This document shows, in pieces, positions 1 through 9,395 of a stretch of DNA of 64,000 nt. The notes under the pieces are model-generated. The model was not told where the DNA came from. It saw only the letters and a program-made list of their open reading frames with translations, and made no database searches. Numbering within the stretch: the stretch's first letter is position 1; the number at the start of each line of letters is the position of its first letter. The translations under genes were made by a program, and so were the position numbers. Source of the DNA: Pseudomonas fluorescens (GTDB taxonomy: Bacteria > Pseudomonadota > Gammaproteobacteria > Pseudomonadales > Pseudomonadaceae); NCBI RefSeq assembly GCF_005938625.1, contig NZ_VCNJ01000004.1, positions 44,639 to 108,638 on the forward strand. Reading direction: 5' to 3'.

Positions 1-741
1 CAGTAAATTGTTGCCAAAGCGCTGCGCCAGCCAACGCGGCAACGGTGCCCAGCCAAAACCTTTCTCGGCCATTTCCAGCAACATCAGATAACTCGGTGCC
101 GACCACACCCGACCTTTGCCACGGCTGTCATACGGATTGACTATGGTCGCCAGACGCAATTCGCGATGCTGCTCGAGGATCTGCTGATCAACGTGATCAA
201 GCTTGGCCAGTGCATGGTCGCGATTGACGAACAGGGCGATTTCGGTACGCTCGGCCACCGTCGACGTCGCCAGATCCGCCGGATAGTTTTCCTGCATTTC
301 AGCGAACGCCAGATGCGCGCGACCACGCTGCACCAGTTCAATCAAGTCATCGCATTCGGCGATCAAACACTCCAGTTCCAGATCCGGATAACGCTGTTCA
401 AACCCGACCAACGCCGCTTCGAATCGGTACGACTGATAGGTATCGGAAATCGCCACCGTCAGTTTCGGCTCGACGCCTTGGGACAACTGCCGTGCGGTCA
501 TTTCCAGGCGACTGCTGGCCGCCAGAATCGCTTCGGCACGTTGCAGCATCACATGCCCGGCCGGGGTCAGCGTCGGTTTGCGACTGCTGCGATCAAACAA
601 CAGCAGATCCAGATCGATCTCGAGGCTGGCCACCGCCGCGCTGATGGTCGACTGACTGCGCCCCAACTTGCGCGCCGCCGCCGAAAACGATCCTTGCGTG
701 GCCGCCTGCACAAACGCCAGCAGCACTTCTTGCGAAATCAT
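1..741 (-). CDS. LysR-family transcriptional regulator (3' part beyond window)
   Basis: The minus-strand frame is open from an ATG at 741 to the window edge, giving 247 codons without a stop. The C-terminus is therefore cut off by the window, not by mutation. The N-terminus (MISQEVLLAFVQAATQGSF, then SAAARKLGRSQSTISAAVASLE) is a classical LysR winged helix-turn-helix, and the rest reads like the periplasmic-binding-protein-like effector domain. It is divergent from the PACE efflux gene at 831, the arrangement known for AceR/AceI-type pairs. I infer that it controls that gene. The effector is unknown. Confidence 0.9.
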   Translation of the reverse strand, partial: MISQEVLLAFVQAATQGSFSAAARKLGRSQSTISAAVASLEIDLDLLLFDRSSRKPTLTPAGHVMLQRAEAILAASSRLEMTARQLSQGVEPKLTVAISDTYQSYRFEAALVGFEQRYPDLELECLIAECDDLIELVQRGRAHLAFAEMQENYPADLATSTVAERTEIALFVNRDHALAKLDHVDQQILEQHRELRLATIVNPYDSRGKGRVWSAPSYLMLLEMAEKGFGWAPLPRWLAQRFGNNLL

Positions 742-830
742 CAACTATCGCCTTGATCGATGGTTATTGGTTATGAAGTATCGGCGCGAGCATAGATCAT
801 GGCAACCATCTTCACTCAAGGAGTCAGGCC

Positions 831-1268
831 ATGACTGCCCACAAATCCATCTCTGAACGTATTTTCCAGGCCATCGGTTTCGAATTGCTGGCCATCCTCA
901 TCTGCACACCGTTGCTGGCGTGGATCATGCAAAAACCGATGCTTGAAATGGGCGCGGTGACCGTGATGATCGCCCTGTTGGCGCTGGGTTGGAACGTGGT
1001 GTTCAACCGCTTCTTCGACCGTATCCTTGAGCGCATGAGTGTTGCGCACAACGCTTGGGTGCGCGTGGTGCACGCGTTGCTGTTCGAGGGGGGCTTGATC
1101 GTGATGGGCGTGCCGCTGATTGCCTGGTGGCTGTCGGTCAGCCTGTGGCAGGCGTTTTTGCTCGACATCGGTGTGCTGCTGTTTTTCCTGCCGTACACCT
1201 ATGTCTATCACTGGGGCTACGACGTACTGCGCGAGCGCTTCATGACCCGCAACGCCTGCCAGAATTAA
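831..1268 (+). CDS. PACE-family (AceI-like) multidrug efflux transporter
   Basis: 145-residue inner-membrane protein made of two bacterial-transmembrane-pair repeats, four predicted helices in all. Repeat 1 has RIFQAIGFE with the membrane glutamate and then the WN-V-FN-FFD motif. Repeat 2 has RVVHALLFEGG and ends with YVYHWGYD. These are PACE family signatures, whose characterised members export chlorhexidine or short polyamines by proton antiport. An AAGGAG ribosome site lies 7 bases before the ATG. The divergent LysR gene is the likely regulator. The substrate is not predictable from sequence. Confidence 0.9.
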   Translation: MTAHKSISERIFQAIGFELLAILICTPLLAWIMQKPMLEMGAVTVMIALLALGWNVVFNRFFDRILERMSVAHNAWVRVVHALLFEGGLIVMGVPLIAWWLSVSLWQAFLLDIGVLLFFLPYTYVYHWGYDVLRERFMTRNACQN

Positions 1269-1280
1269 CCCTGATCCCCG

Positions 1281-1364
1281 TGTAGGAGCTGCCGAAGACT
1301 GCGATCTTTTGATTTTGTTTTTAGAGACAAGATCAAAAGATCGCAGCCTGCGGCAGCTCCTGCA
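1281..1364. repeat. REP-A inverted repeat (copy 1)
   Basis: Long imperfect palindrome: TGTAGGAGCTGCCG and a GCGATCTTTTGAT arm, an AT-rich loop, then the complementary arm ending CGGCAGCTCCTGCA. The same element recurs at 3183, 32834 and 39925. Here it lies between convergent gene ends and could act as a bidirectional terminator. Confidence 0.85.
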
Positions 1365-1386
1365 AGGGAAGGTGTTTCAGCGTTGG

Positions 1387-2145
1387 TTAGAGGAACATGC
1401 CGCCAGAGGCTTCAACCCGTTGGCCGTTGATCCACTGCGCCCCCGGCGACAGCAACAACGCCAGCGCTCCGCCAATATCATCCGGCTGACCGGCGCGACC
1501 CAGCGCGGTGTTGTCGGCGACCATCGCATTCACCGCCGCATTGTCGCGAACGGTGCCGCCACCAAAGTCGGTTTCAATCGCACCGGGCGCCAGGGTATTC
1601 ACGGCAATTTGCCGTGCGCCCAACTCTTTCGCCTGATAACGGGTCAGCACTTCGATCGCGCCTTTCATCGCCGCATAAGCACTAGCGCCCGGGATGGTGA
1701 AGCGCGCGAGCCCGCTAGAAATATTGATGATCCGGCCGCCGTCATTAATCACTGGCAAAAGCTGCTGAGTCAGAAAGAACGGCCCTTTGAAATGCACGTT
1801 CATCAACATGTCGAATTGCTCGACGCTGGTCTCGGCGAAACTGACGTGCAGGCCGACCCCAGCGTTGTTGATCAGGAAATCGAAGCGCTGGCGGTCGAAA
1901 GTTTGCAGTAACGCTTGCTCAACCTTCGTACCAAATTCAGCAAAGCTTTCGCTGCGGCCAACGTCCAATTGCAGCATCACGGCTTTGGCGCCGAGCTTTT
2001 CCAGTTCCACGACCAGCGCCTGAGCTTCATCAGCACGGCTGTGGTAAGTGCCGATGATGTCGATGCCCTGAGCGGCGAGGTGCAGGGCGGCGTTTTTGCC
2101 CAGGCCACGACTGGCGCCGGTGATCAATGCGATTTTGCGATTCAT
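1387..2145 (-). CDS. short-chain dehydrogenase/reductase (SDR)
   Basis: 252-residue classical SDR. The N-terminal dinucleotide motif TGASRGLG, the NNAG motif and the catalytic Y-x-x-x-K (SAYAAMKGA) are present, and the C-terminus ends in the usual ASGGMFL region. It is predicted to be a cytosolic NAD(P)-dependent oxidoreductase. It is divergent from a LysR gene at 2267, with a palindrome between them that fits a regulator site. The substrate cannot be told from sequence. Confidence 0.9.
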   Translation of the reverse strand: MNRKIALITGASRGLGKNAALHLAAQGIDIIGTYHSRADEAQALVVELEKLGAKAVMLQLDVGRSESFAEFGTKVEQALLQTFDRQRFDFLINNAGVGLHVSFAETSVEQFDMLMNVHFKGPFFLTQQLLPVINDGGRIINISSGLARFTIPGASAYAAMKGAIEVLTRYQAKELGARQIAVNTLAPGAIETDFGGGTVRDNAAVNAMVADNTALGRAGQPDDIGGALALLLSPGAQWINGQRVEASGGMFL

Positions 2146-2189
2146 GAAGGCTTCCTCGATTGCGGTGAGTGGTGATGGGACTCAGTTTA

Positions 2190-2212
2190 TTTATCCGCTG
2201 TGAGGTGATAAA
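2190..2212. promoter_or_regulatory. candidate LysR operator between SDR and LysR genes
   Basis: TTTATC, 11 bases, GATAAA: a perfect six-base inverted repeat with T-N11-A geometry in the 121 bp between two divergent genes. This is the usual form of LysR binding sites, so the product of the gene at 2267 is the likely ligand. Assignment is by pattern only. Confidence 0.5.
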
Positions 2213-2266
2213 CAGAGCCAAACCGGAATCACTGATCGGCTCAGACGAACAATCCACAGGTGCCTC

Positions 2267-3163
2267 ATGAACAAACTGGAACTGCTGCGCACCTTCGTGC
2301 GGGTCAGCGAACTGTCGAGTTTCACCCTCGCTGGGGAAAATCTCGGGCTGCCGCGCTCCACCGTGTCGGAACATGTGCAGGCGCTGGAAGCGTTAGTCGG
2401 CACGCGCCTGCTGCAACGCACCACACGCAAGGTGCAGGCGACGCAGGACGGTCTGGTGTTGTACGAGCGCAGCAAGGATCTGCTCTCGCATATGGATGAG
2501 ATCGAGGGCTTGTTTCGCCAGGACGAGGCCTCGCTGACGGGGCGTATTCGTGTCGACCTGCCGAACATTCTCGCGCGACGACTGGTCATGCCGCGCCTGC
2601 CGCAGTTCATGGATCGCCATCCGAATCTGGAGCTGGAAATCAGCAGCACCGATCGCCGCGTCGACTTGCTCAGCGAAGGCTTCGATTGCGTGGTGAGGAT
2701 TGGCGCGCAACCGGATCAATCGGTGGTCGAGCGACATCTCGGTGACTTTCCTATGGTCAACTGCGCCAGCCCCGCCTACCTCGCGCGCTATGGCGTGCCG
2801 CAGACGCTGGAGGATTTGGCGCAGCATCGGCTGGTGCATTACGTCGGCGTATTGGGTTCGCGTTCGGAAGGGTTTGTGTACGAGGAGGGCGGTCAGGTGA
2901 AACGCTTGCCGATGGCAGGCAGCATTACTGTCAACAGCACTGACGCTTACGAGTCGGCGTGCCTCGGCGGCTTCGGTCTGACGCAGGTGCCGCGTACCGG
3001 CATGCAGCCGCATCTGGAAAACGGCGAACTGGTGACGGTGTTGCCGCAATTCACCGCGCCGGCGATGGGCATTTCATTGTTGTATGCCCGGCAACGGCAT
3101 TTGCCGTTGCGGGTGCGGGTGTTTATGGACTGGCTCGGCGATCTGATTCGCTCCGCGCTCTAA
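2267..3163 (+). CDS. LysR-family transcriptional regulator
   Basis: 298 residues. The N-terminal HTH (MNKLELLRTFVRVSELSSFT, with GLPRSTVSEHVQALE) is followed by a substrate-binding domain containing FDCVVRIG and a C-terminal GISLLYARQRHLPLRVRVFMDWL segment. It resembles the CrgA/DmlR-type LysR subgroup, which typically sits beside oxidoreductases. It is divergent from the SDR gene at 1387 and probably regulates it. Confidence 0.92.
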   Translation: MNKLELLRTFVRVSELSSFTLAGENLGLPRSTVSEHVQALEALVGTRLLQRTTRKVQATQDGLVLYERSKDLLSHMDEIEGLFRQDEASLTGRIRVDLPNILARRLVMPRLPQFMDRHPNLELEISSTDRRVDLLSEGFDCVVRIGAQPDQSVVERHLGDFPMVNCASPAYLARYGVPQTLEDLAQHRLVHYVGVLGSRSEGFVYEEGGQVKRLPMAGSITVNSTDAYESACLGGFGLTQVPRTGMQPHLENGELVTVLPQFTAPAMGISLLYARQRHLPLRVRVFMDWLGDLIRSAL

Positions 3164-3182
3164 CCAACACCACACATCCAAA

Positions 3183-3267
3183 TGTAGGAGCTGCCGAAGG
3201 CTGCGATCTTTTGATTTTGCTTTTTAAAAACAAGATCAAAAGATCGCAGCCTTCGGCAGCTCCTACA
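3183..3267. repeat. REP-A inverted repeat (copy 2)
   Basis: Near-perfect palindrome from TGTAGGAGCTGCCGAAGG to its complement CCTTCGGCAGCTCCTACA, with GATCTTTTGAT / ATCAAAAGATC inner arms. It sits between the convergent ends of a LysR gene and the Pit transporter gene. Confidence 0.88.
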
Positions 3268-3283
3268 GGGGATTTGTGGGGGG

Positions 3284-4897
3284 TTAGAAAATCTGGGTGA
3301 ACAGCCAGTAGAGGCTGCCCGACAGCAGAATGGCGGCCGGCAGTGTCAGCACCCACGCCATCAGCAGATTACGGATGGTCTTCATCTGCAACCCGCCACC
3401 GTTGGCAACCATCGTCCCCGCCACACCCGACGACAACACATGCGTCGTCGACACCGGCAAACCAAACATGTCTGCCGCACCAATGGTCAGCATCGCCACG
3501 GTTTCCGCCGAGGCACCCTGCGCATACGTCAGGTGGGTCTTGCCGATCTTCTCGCCGACCGTCACCACAATTCGTTTCCAGCCAACCATGGTGCCCAACC
3601 CCAGCGCGATGGCCACGGCAATCTTCACCCACAGCGGAATAAACCGCGTGGCGTTGTCGATCTGCTGCTTGAACAGTTGCAGTTTGCTGCTGGTGTCGGC
3701 ATCGAAATTGCCGACCTTGTTTTTGTCCATCAGGCGAATGCTTTCGCTGGCCAGGTACATGTCATTACGTACGTTGCCCATGGCCTCGGCCGGGACTTTC
3801 GCCAGCGAGCCGTAGCCCCTGACTTCTTCGCCGATGTGCCCGGTGAGTGCGGCGAGGGCGGGGATCAGTTGCGGCGTGGCTTCCTTGCTGCGCACGTAAT
3901 CGGAGAGCACTGCACGCGGATCGGCCGGCGTCGGCAGCGGCGCACTTTTCACCAGCGCTTGCTGGGTGACTTGCGCCACAGCGGCAAATTGCAGCGACTG
4001 TTCTTCCGGCATGGTCCGGTTCAAGGCGTACGCCATCGGCAGCGTGCCGACCAGAATCAACATGATCAGGCCCATGCCTTTCTGCCCGTCGTTGGAACCG
4101 TGGGCGAAGGACACACCGGTGCAGGTCAGAATCAGCAACCCGCGAATCCACCATGGCGGCGGGGTGTTGCCTTCCGGTGCCTTGTACAGCGAACGATTCT
4201 TCACGAACGCCCGCAGCGCCAGCAGCAACAGCGCCGCACAGCCGAAGCCCACCAGTGGCGACAGCAACAACGCGTAACCGATCTTGGTCGCCTGCGCCCA
4301 GTCGACACCGCTGGTGCCGTCGCGGCCGTGCATCAAGGCATTGGCCACACCAACGCCGATGATCGAGCCGATCAGCGTGTGCGAAGACGACGCCGGCAAA
4401 CCCAACCACCAAGTGCCGAGGTTCCACAGGATCGCCGCGATCAGCAGGGCGAAAATCATCGCGAAACCGGCGGACGAACCGACCTGTAGGATCAGCTCTA
4501 CCGGCAGCAAGGCGATGATGCCGAACGCCACCGCACCGCTCGAAAGCAGCACGCCGAGAAAGTTGAAGAACCCCGACCAGACCACCGCGACATTCGGCGG
4601 CAGCGAGTGGGTGTAGATCACTGTCGCGACAGCATTGGCGGTGTCGTGGAAGCCGTTGACGAACTCGAAACCCAGCGCAATCAGCAGCGCCACGCCGAGC
4701 AGCAGGAACGGCGTCCAGGTGGTGACGACCGTGCCGAGTTCGTGCATGTCGTGCATCAGGCTGTAGGCGGTGAACAGCATCCCCATCGCCAGCACGGCGA
4801 AAAAGATCACGTAGGTGAACGGACCGGTTTTCTTGTCGAGGGCCGGCCTGCCATTGGCGGCGGACGTGGGGCTGGCGGTCAGGGAGGGAGTAGCCAT
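3284..4897 (-). CDS. PiT-family inorganic phosphate transporter
   Basis: 537 residues from the ATG at 4897, preceded by AGGA. An in-frame ATG 13 codons upstream has no ribosome site. The protein is inner-membrane with about ten hydrophobic segments. The duplicated PiT signature is visible as GFEFVNGFHDTANAVATVIY in the N-half and FAHGSNDGQKGMG plus STTHVLSSGVAG in the C-half. A hydrophilic insert of about 130 residues (roughly 310-440) separates the halves, as in other Pseudomonas PiT proteins. Low-affinity phosphate/metal-phosphate symport is the family role. Confidence 0.92.
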   Translation of the reverse strand: MATPSLTASPTSAANGRPALDKKTGPFTYVIFFAVLAMGMLFTAYSLMHDMHELGTVVTTWTPFLLLGVALLIALGFEFVNGFHDTANAVATVIYTHSLPPNVAVVWSGFFNFLGVLLSSGAVAFGIIALLPVELILQVGSSAGFAMIFALLIAAILWNLGTWWLGLPASSSHTLIGSIIGVGVANALMHGRDGTSGVDWAQATKIGYALLLSPLVGFGCAALLLLALRAFVKNRSLYKAPEGNTPPPWWIRGLLILTCTGVSFAHGSNDGQKGMGLIMLILVGTLPMAYALNRTMPEEQSLQFAAVAQVTQQALVKSAPLPTPADPRAVLSDYVRSKEATPQLIPALAALTGHIGEEVRGYGSLAKVPAEAMGNVRNDMYLASESIRLMDKNKVGNFDADTSSKLQLFKQQIDNATRFIPLWVKIAVAIALGLGTMVGWKRIVVTVGEKIGKTHLTYAQGASAETVAMLTIGAADMFGLPVSTTHVLSSGVAGTMVANGGGLQMKTIRNLLMAWVLTLPAAILLSGSLYWLFTQIF

Positions 4898-5009
4898 GAG
4901 CGGACAATCCTGAGCGAGGGAAGGAGTGTCGCCCATGATCGTTGCAGAATGTTACAGAGAGACTGCGCCATGTCAGTGTTTGGCTGATTAGCCCAACCGT
5001 CGGTCTTCT

Positions 5010-5112
5010 GCTCGTTCCCACGCTCTGCGTGGGAATGACGCCCGGGACGCTCCGCGCCCCTGTGACGCAGAGCGTCACTTGATGCATTCCCACGCAGAGC
5101 GTGGGAACGAGC
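5010..5112. repeat. extragenic palindrome (GCTCGTTCCCACGC type)
   Basis: The left arm GCTCGTTCCCACGCTCTGCG is mirrored by CGCAGAGCGTGGGAACGAGC at the right end. An inner GACGC...GCGTC pair sits around a short centre. It is a third REP family, distinct in sequence from the other palindromes in this window, and lies between the Pit and ZntB genes. Confidence 0.85.
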
Positions 5113-5121
5113 GTTCAGGCG

Positions 5122-6144
5122 TCAGTAGTCTGCGCGTTTGCGAAACGCCCAACGCCCGGCAATCACGGTAAACGTCGCCACCAGTGCCACCAATATCCAG
5201 AACCCCTCCGGGTCCTGCGACAACGGCACCCCGCCCACATTCATCCCGAAAAAACCGGCAATGATGTTGATCGGCAACGCCAGCACAGTCACCACCGTCA
5301 GAGTAAACAGCGTGCGGTTGCTCTGTTCGTTGAGGTTGGCGGCGATCTCTTCCTGCAACAGTTTGATCCGCTCACCGAGGGCGGTGAGGTCGTTGATGAT
5401 CAGGGCAAACTCCTCGGTGGATTTGCGCAGCTCCTTGACGTCCTCCTTCTGTAACCACGGCGGCGGCCGATTGAGCAGGCGCAGCAGCGAACCCGGCTCC
5501 AGTGCCAAAAGCCGTTGCAAACGCACCAGCACACGCCGGTTGGCGCCGAGTTCGGCGCGGTTGGTCGACAGCCGTGAGGAGAGCAATTCGTCCTCGACCT
5601 GATCAACGCTCAGGCTGGTCTTGCGCACGATTTGCGTGAGCACTTCGCCCTGATCGCGCAGCAGATGCACGAGCAGTTCCGAGGGCGAACGAAAGCGTTC
5701 GCCGGCCTTCACCGACGAGCGCAATTTGTCCACCGAGTGCAGAGGTTGCAGACGCGCGCTGACGATCAGTTTGCTGCGCACACAGACCCACAGCGTCGAC
5801 ACGTCCGACGAAACCATGCTGCTGAGGTTGAACACCACATCGTTGACCACCGCCAGCAACGCCGAGTCGACATGCTCGATGCGCGTCGACCGCGAACCTT
5901 CGTGCAGCGCTTCGAAAAACTCTTCAGGCAATTGCAGATGGCTTTTCATCCAGCGCTCGCACGCCGCATGCGCCAGATTGAGGTGCAGCCAAAGAAATTC
6001 GCCACTGTCGCTGTCGTCCTGCAAACAGCGCAATGCCGTCGCCGAGTCAACTTCGCGACCGCGTTCGCCGGGGAGGAAGCGATAGCCGTAGAGCAGGCCA
6101 AACAGATCGGGATCGCGATGGCTGATATCGAGGCTGTGGTTCAT
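5122..6144 (-). CDS. zntB: ZntB/CorA-family divalent cation transporter
   Basis: 340 residues from ATG 6144. A TTG start 12 codons upstream is possible but less likely. A long cytoplasmic alpha/beta domain precedes two C-terminal membrane helices (around residues 275-300 and 310-330) flanking GMNVGGVP, the selectivity loop of the CorA superfamily in its ZntB form. The short KRADY tail is cytoplasmic. ZntB proteins transport zinc with protons. Zinc rather than magnesium is inferred from overall likeness. Confidence 0.85.
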   Translation of the reverse strand: MNHSLDISHRDPDLFGLLYGYRFLPGERGREVDSATALRCLQDDSDSGEFLWLHLNLAHAACERWMKSHLQLPEEFFEALHEGSRSTRIEHVDSALLAVVNDVVFNLSSMVSSDVSTLWVCVRSKLIVSARLQPLHSVDKLRSSVKAGERFRSPSELLVHLLRDQGEVLTQIVRKTSLSVDQVEDELLSSRLSTNRAELGANRRVLVRLQRLLALEPGSLLRLLNRPPPWLQKEDVKELRKSTEEFALIINDLTALGERIKLLQEEIAANLNEQSNRTLFTLTVVTVLALPINIIAGFFGMNVGGVPLSQDPEGFWILVALVATFTVIAGRWAFRKRADY

Positions 6145-6420
6145 GAAGGCTCGCTGCGAGGAGGGTGCGTCGGTGCGCAAATGGCAGGTTCACTGAGCCG
6201 CATCATCGCAATGTCACATGACGTTTGTGTGACAGCAAAATGACGTCAAATCAGCGACTTGCCGACGGTCGGATTTTCTTCAAGAAGCGCTCTGGCGCGC
6301 CGATCACAGGTGCGTTAGGTTGCGCGCCATTGGCCATGAGCCAAGGCTCGCCGACATGGATGTCCGGCACAATTTCACGCCTTACCGGGCGTGCCTCATT
6401 CTTGTCCTGAGTATCTTGCG

Positions 6421-8043
6421 ATGCTGCAAAAATCCCTGAGAGCGCAAATTCTCGCCCTGCTGAGCGGCAGTCTGCTGGCGATGCTGTTGATCGCGCTGGC
6501 CTGTTTTCATTTCCTGTCCAACGGCGTGCAAAGTTACAGCCAATTGATCGCCGGCCCGTTGCACACCTCGCAATTGATCGACGAAGCCAACCTGCAATTC
6601 AAGGTGCAGGTGCAGGAGTGGAAAAACGTCCTGCTGCGTGGCAAGCAACCGGCGGATCTGGCCAAGTACTGGGGCCAGTTCGAAGACCGTCAGCGCGATG
6701 TGCAGAATATCCTCGGCGAGCTGGCCGGGCAGAAAGGCATTGAGCCGAGTCTGAAATCGCGCATCGAACGCCTGCGCGACGAACACCGTCAACTGGGTAG
6801 CGCTTATCAGAAGGGCCGCGATGCCTACGTGGCGGCCGGTGGTGATCCAGCGGCAGGCGACAACGCCGTCAAAGGGGTCGACCGGGCCACCAGCGATCAG
6901 ATGAGCGAACTGGTCAGCGAGTTGCGCAAGCAGGGTAGCGCACAGTCGGCGCTGATCAGTGCCGAGGCCGATCGCACGGTGTTGTTCGGTTTGCTGGTGA
7001 TGCTCGCATCGGGCCTGCTGATCGGCCTGTTGAGCCTGTGGCTGGTCAACCGCAACCTGATCGAGCCGATCCGCAAGCTCATCGATTACGTCACCCAATT
7101 GAGCCGCGGCAAACTGGCCGAGCGCGTGGTCAGCGAGCGCCAGGATGAGTTGGGCAACCTCGCGGCTGCCGCCAACACCCTGCGCGACTTTCTCGCCGAA
7201 ACCTTCACCCGTTTGCAGCGCAGTGCCAGCGATCTGGACAGCGCTAGCGGCGAGTTGAATGCGATCGCCACCACCATGGCCGGTGGCACCAACGAGCAGT
7301 TCAACCGCACCGATCAGGTGGCCACGGCAATGAATGAAATGTCCGCCACTGCGCAGGAAGTGGCGCGTCATGCCGCTGACGCCGCACGTGCTGCCGACGA
7401 TGCCGACCAGTCTGCCCAACAGGGTGAGAAGGTCATGCAGAGCACCATTCACTCGATCACGCAGATGCGCGGTGAAATCGCCAACACCGCGACCGTCATC
7501 CGTCGCCTGGAAGCTGATAGCGGCCGTATCGGCAAGGTGCTGGAAGTGATTCGCGGCATCGCCGAGCAGACCAACCTGCTGGCGCTCAACGCTGCGATCG
7601 AAGCGGCGCGCGCCGGTGAGGCCGGGCGTGGCTTTGCCGTGGTCGCCGATGAAGTGCGCAACCTCGCACAGCGCACTGCCGAGTCGATCATCGAGATCAA
7701 CCAGATCATTCAGAGCGTGCAGACCGGCGCGGTGGACGCGGCGCAAGCCATCGACAGCGGCCAGACGCGCAGCGAAGAAAGCGTCGAGCAAGTGACCCAG
7801 GCTGGCGCAATGCTGGAGCGCATCACGCACGCCGTGGAAGCGATCCGCGACATGAACCGTCAGATCGCTACTGCTGCCGAAGAGCAGACCTCGGTGGCCG
7901 AGGACATCTCGCGCAACCTCACCGAGATCACCTCGATCGCCAGCACCAACCTCGACAATGTGCAGCGCACTGAAAGCGCCAGCCAGAACCTGCATAGCCT
8001 GTCGGGGCAGTTGAACGAAGTCACCGCGCGCCTCAGCGCCTGA
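6421..8043 (+). CDS. methyl-accepting chemotaxis protein
   Basis: 540 residues from ATG 6421. Order of parts: first membrane helix (about 8-31), periplasmic helical sensor domain (32-185), second membrane helix (186-208, [15 protein letters not shown]), HAMP (to about 262), then the cytoplasmic signalling coiled coil. The highly conserved hairpin tip [20 protein letters not shown] begins near residue 379. The sensor looks like the four-helix-bundle type, so the ligand is probably a small organic acid or amino acid, but that is a guess. The protein ends without an obvious CheR-tethering pentapeptide. Confidence 0.93.
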   Translation: MLQKSLRAQILALLSGSLLAMLLIALACFHFLSNGVQSYSQLIAGPLHTSQLIDEANLQFKVQVQEWKNVLLRGKQPADLAKYWGQFEDRQRDVQNILGELAGQKGIEPSLKSRIERLRDEHRQLGSAYQKGRDAYVAAGGDPAAGDNAVKGVDRATSDQMSELVSELRKQGSAQSALISAEADRTVLFGLLVMLASGLLIGLLSLWLVNRNLIEPIRKLIDYVTQLSRGKLAERVVSERQDELGNLAAAANTLRDFLAETFTRLQRSASDLDSASGELNAIATTMAGGTNEQFNRTDQVATAMNEMSATAQEVARHAADAARAADDADQSAQQGEKVMQSTIHSITQMRGEIANTATVIRRLEADSGRIGKVLEVIRGIAEQTNLLALNAAIEAARAGEAGRGFAVVADEVRNLAQRTAESIIEINQIIQSVQTGAVDAAQAIDSGQTRSEESVEQVTQAGAMLERITHAVEAIRDMNRQIATAAEEQTSVAEDISRNLTEITSIASTNLDNVQRTESASQNLHSLSGQLNEVTARLSA

Positions 8044-8153
8044 GGTCATTGAGCGTGTACCGATTCGGATACCGAGTCGGTACACAGTCGATCTCAATTA
8101 CCTGCGGCCATGGTCGATGACCGGTTATCTATAACCGGCATTGGAGCCTTTCC

Positions 8154-8594
8154 ATGGTCAGCATCACTTCAGTTTCGATCAATCAGACTGTCACGACCCC
8201 CACCAGTAAAACTTCGATCAGTGACATCGGCGACGACACTTCCACCAGTGCAACCGCCAGCACTGGCGCAGCCACCGACGCGCCGAAAGCGGCTGGCGGC
8301 GCAGCACCTTCGGGCGGCAGCAGTTCCAGCAGCAGCGAAGAATCGGATTCGGTGAAGGAGCTGCGCAAGCAGATTGCCGAGTTGCAGAAGCAATTGCAGG
8401 AGGAGCAGCAAGCCTTGCAAGCGGCCCAGGCGAAGCAGGAAAGTTCTGATGCCAAAGCCGCCGAAGTAGCCGCCGCACAGGCGCAAATCACCGCCACCTC
8501 GGCCTCCCTGTCCACCGCCACCGCCTCGCTGTTGCAGGCGTTGCAGGATTCCGACTCGAGCACCTCGGGTTCGCTGGTCAGTACCTCGGCGTGA
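8154..8594 (+). CDS. coiled-coil protein of unknown function (FlxA-like)
   Basis: 146 residues. The Ser/Thr/Ala-rich N-terminal third carries a serine run (GGSSSSSSEES). A strong heptad coiled coil follows (about 65-105: VKELRKQIAELQKQLQEEQQ), then an Ala/Ser-rich tail. There is no signal peptide and only a weak ribosome site (GGAGCCTTTCC) before the ATG. The composition resembles FlxA-like proteins, but I cannot assign a function. The preceding gene encodes a chemoreceptor; co-transcription is possible but unproven (110 bp gap). Confidence 0.7.
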   Translation: MVSITSVSINQTVTTPTSKTSISDIGDDTSTSATASTGAATDAPKAAGGAAPSGGSSSSSSEESDSVKELRKQIAELQKQLQEEQQALQAAQAKQESSDAKAAEVAAAQAQITATSASLSTATASLLQALQDSDSSTSGSLVSTSA

Positions 8595-8602
8595 TGCCGT
8601 TT

Positions 8603-8825
8603 CCCCTCACCCTGGCCCTCCCGAAACGTCGGACCGCCCAGAGGGCGAGGGGACTGACCGTGGTGTTCTTTCGAGGTACGCCGACCTGAAATATCGAGTC
8701 AAACTCAGGCCCTTGTTGTTTCCTTGTCGGCTGCAAGATTGCGAGTCGCACTCAGGTCTTGAATAGCCCCCGATCGGCTCCCTTTCCCCCTCGCCCCCTT
8801 GGGGGAGAGGGCTGGGGTGAGGGGG
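8603..8825. repeat. long composite repeat (CCCTCACC...GGGTGAGGG type)
   Basis: The stretch begins CCCCTCACCCTGGCCCTC and ends GAGAGGGCTGGGGTGAGGGG, so its ends are inverted copies. Each end also contains a smaller hairpin (CCCAGAGGGCGAGGGG at the left, CGCCCCCTTGGGGGAGAGG at the right). The middle holds GAGGTACGCCGACCTGAAA-type sequence I associate with a dispersed Pseudomonas repeat. No coding region is credible here. Confidence 0.6.
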
Positions 8826-8875
8826 AGAAAATCTCACTGACAACACATCAACAAAGCCAAACACCAAACACAAAA

Positions 8876-8907
8876 AAAGCCGCACGATTTCTCAATCGTG
8901 CGGCTTT
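8876..8907 (-). terminator. Rho-independent terminator of the PepSY gene
   Basis: AAAGCCGCACGAT, loop TTCTCA, ATCGTGCGGCTTT: a perfect stem. On the minus strand it is followed by TTTTTTTG, 14 bases past the stop of the gene at 8922. The plus-strand side has a shorter T run. Confidence 0.9.
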
Positions 8908-8921
8908 CCATATTCGATGTA

Positions 8922-9227
8922 TCAAGTGTCTTGCTTGTTGCTCAACACCTTGCCAGTGGTGGCATCAAAGTCCACATCGAACTCTTTGCCATCAGCCGTC
9001 TTCAGTTCAACTTCATACTCATAACCATTGAAGTGGTTATCCAGGTCAGTGTCAGTAATAGTCGCACCCGGATGCAGTTTCAGCGCTTCGGCGTTCATCG
9101 ACTCCAGCGACTTGATCTCGCCTTCCTTGACCAGTTGCGGGATCTGGTCGACGCGAACATCAGCCTGGGCCAGGCCAGCGGTGAGGGTCAGGGCAGCGGC
9201 AGTAAACAGGGCAGTCAAAGTTTTCAT
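8922..9227 (-). CDS. PepSY domain periplasmic protein
   Basis: 101 residues. A Sec signal peptide (MKTLTALFTAAALTLTAGLAQA) is followed by a single PepSY fold. The pattern is VDQIPQLVKEGEIKSLESMN, then GATITDTDLDNHFNGYEYEVEL, and a C-terminal DVDFDATTGKVLS strand. PepSY modules of this size are periplasmic and often found with two-component or peptidase partners. None is adjacent here. The gene is monocistronic, with its own terminator. Confidence 0.88.
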   Translation of the reverse strand: MKTLTALFTAAALTLTAGLAQADVRVDQIPQLVKEGEIKSLESMNAEALKLHPGATITDTDLDNHFNGYEYEVELKTADGKEFDVDFDATTGKVLSNKQDT

Positions 9228-9395
9228 CGGTTCAATCCTTTAGGTATTTGTCTGAGCGGGTGTGCTGTTTCAGTGAGTTCAGATTAAACGCCGCAACTTA
9301 ATTCACCCTTAAAACGCTGCACTCGATTGCGTCGTTTGTTCAATTAGCCCATGCAATGACATTTCATGCTGTGCCTTCAATCAATGGAGGTGCAC

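Noticed and set aside
6382..8097. 571-codon minus-strand frame opposite the chemoreceptor gene
   Set aside because: Shadow of the chemoreceptor reading frame, no domain.
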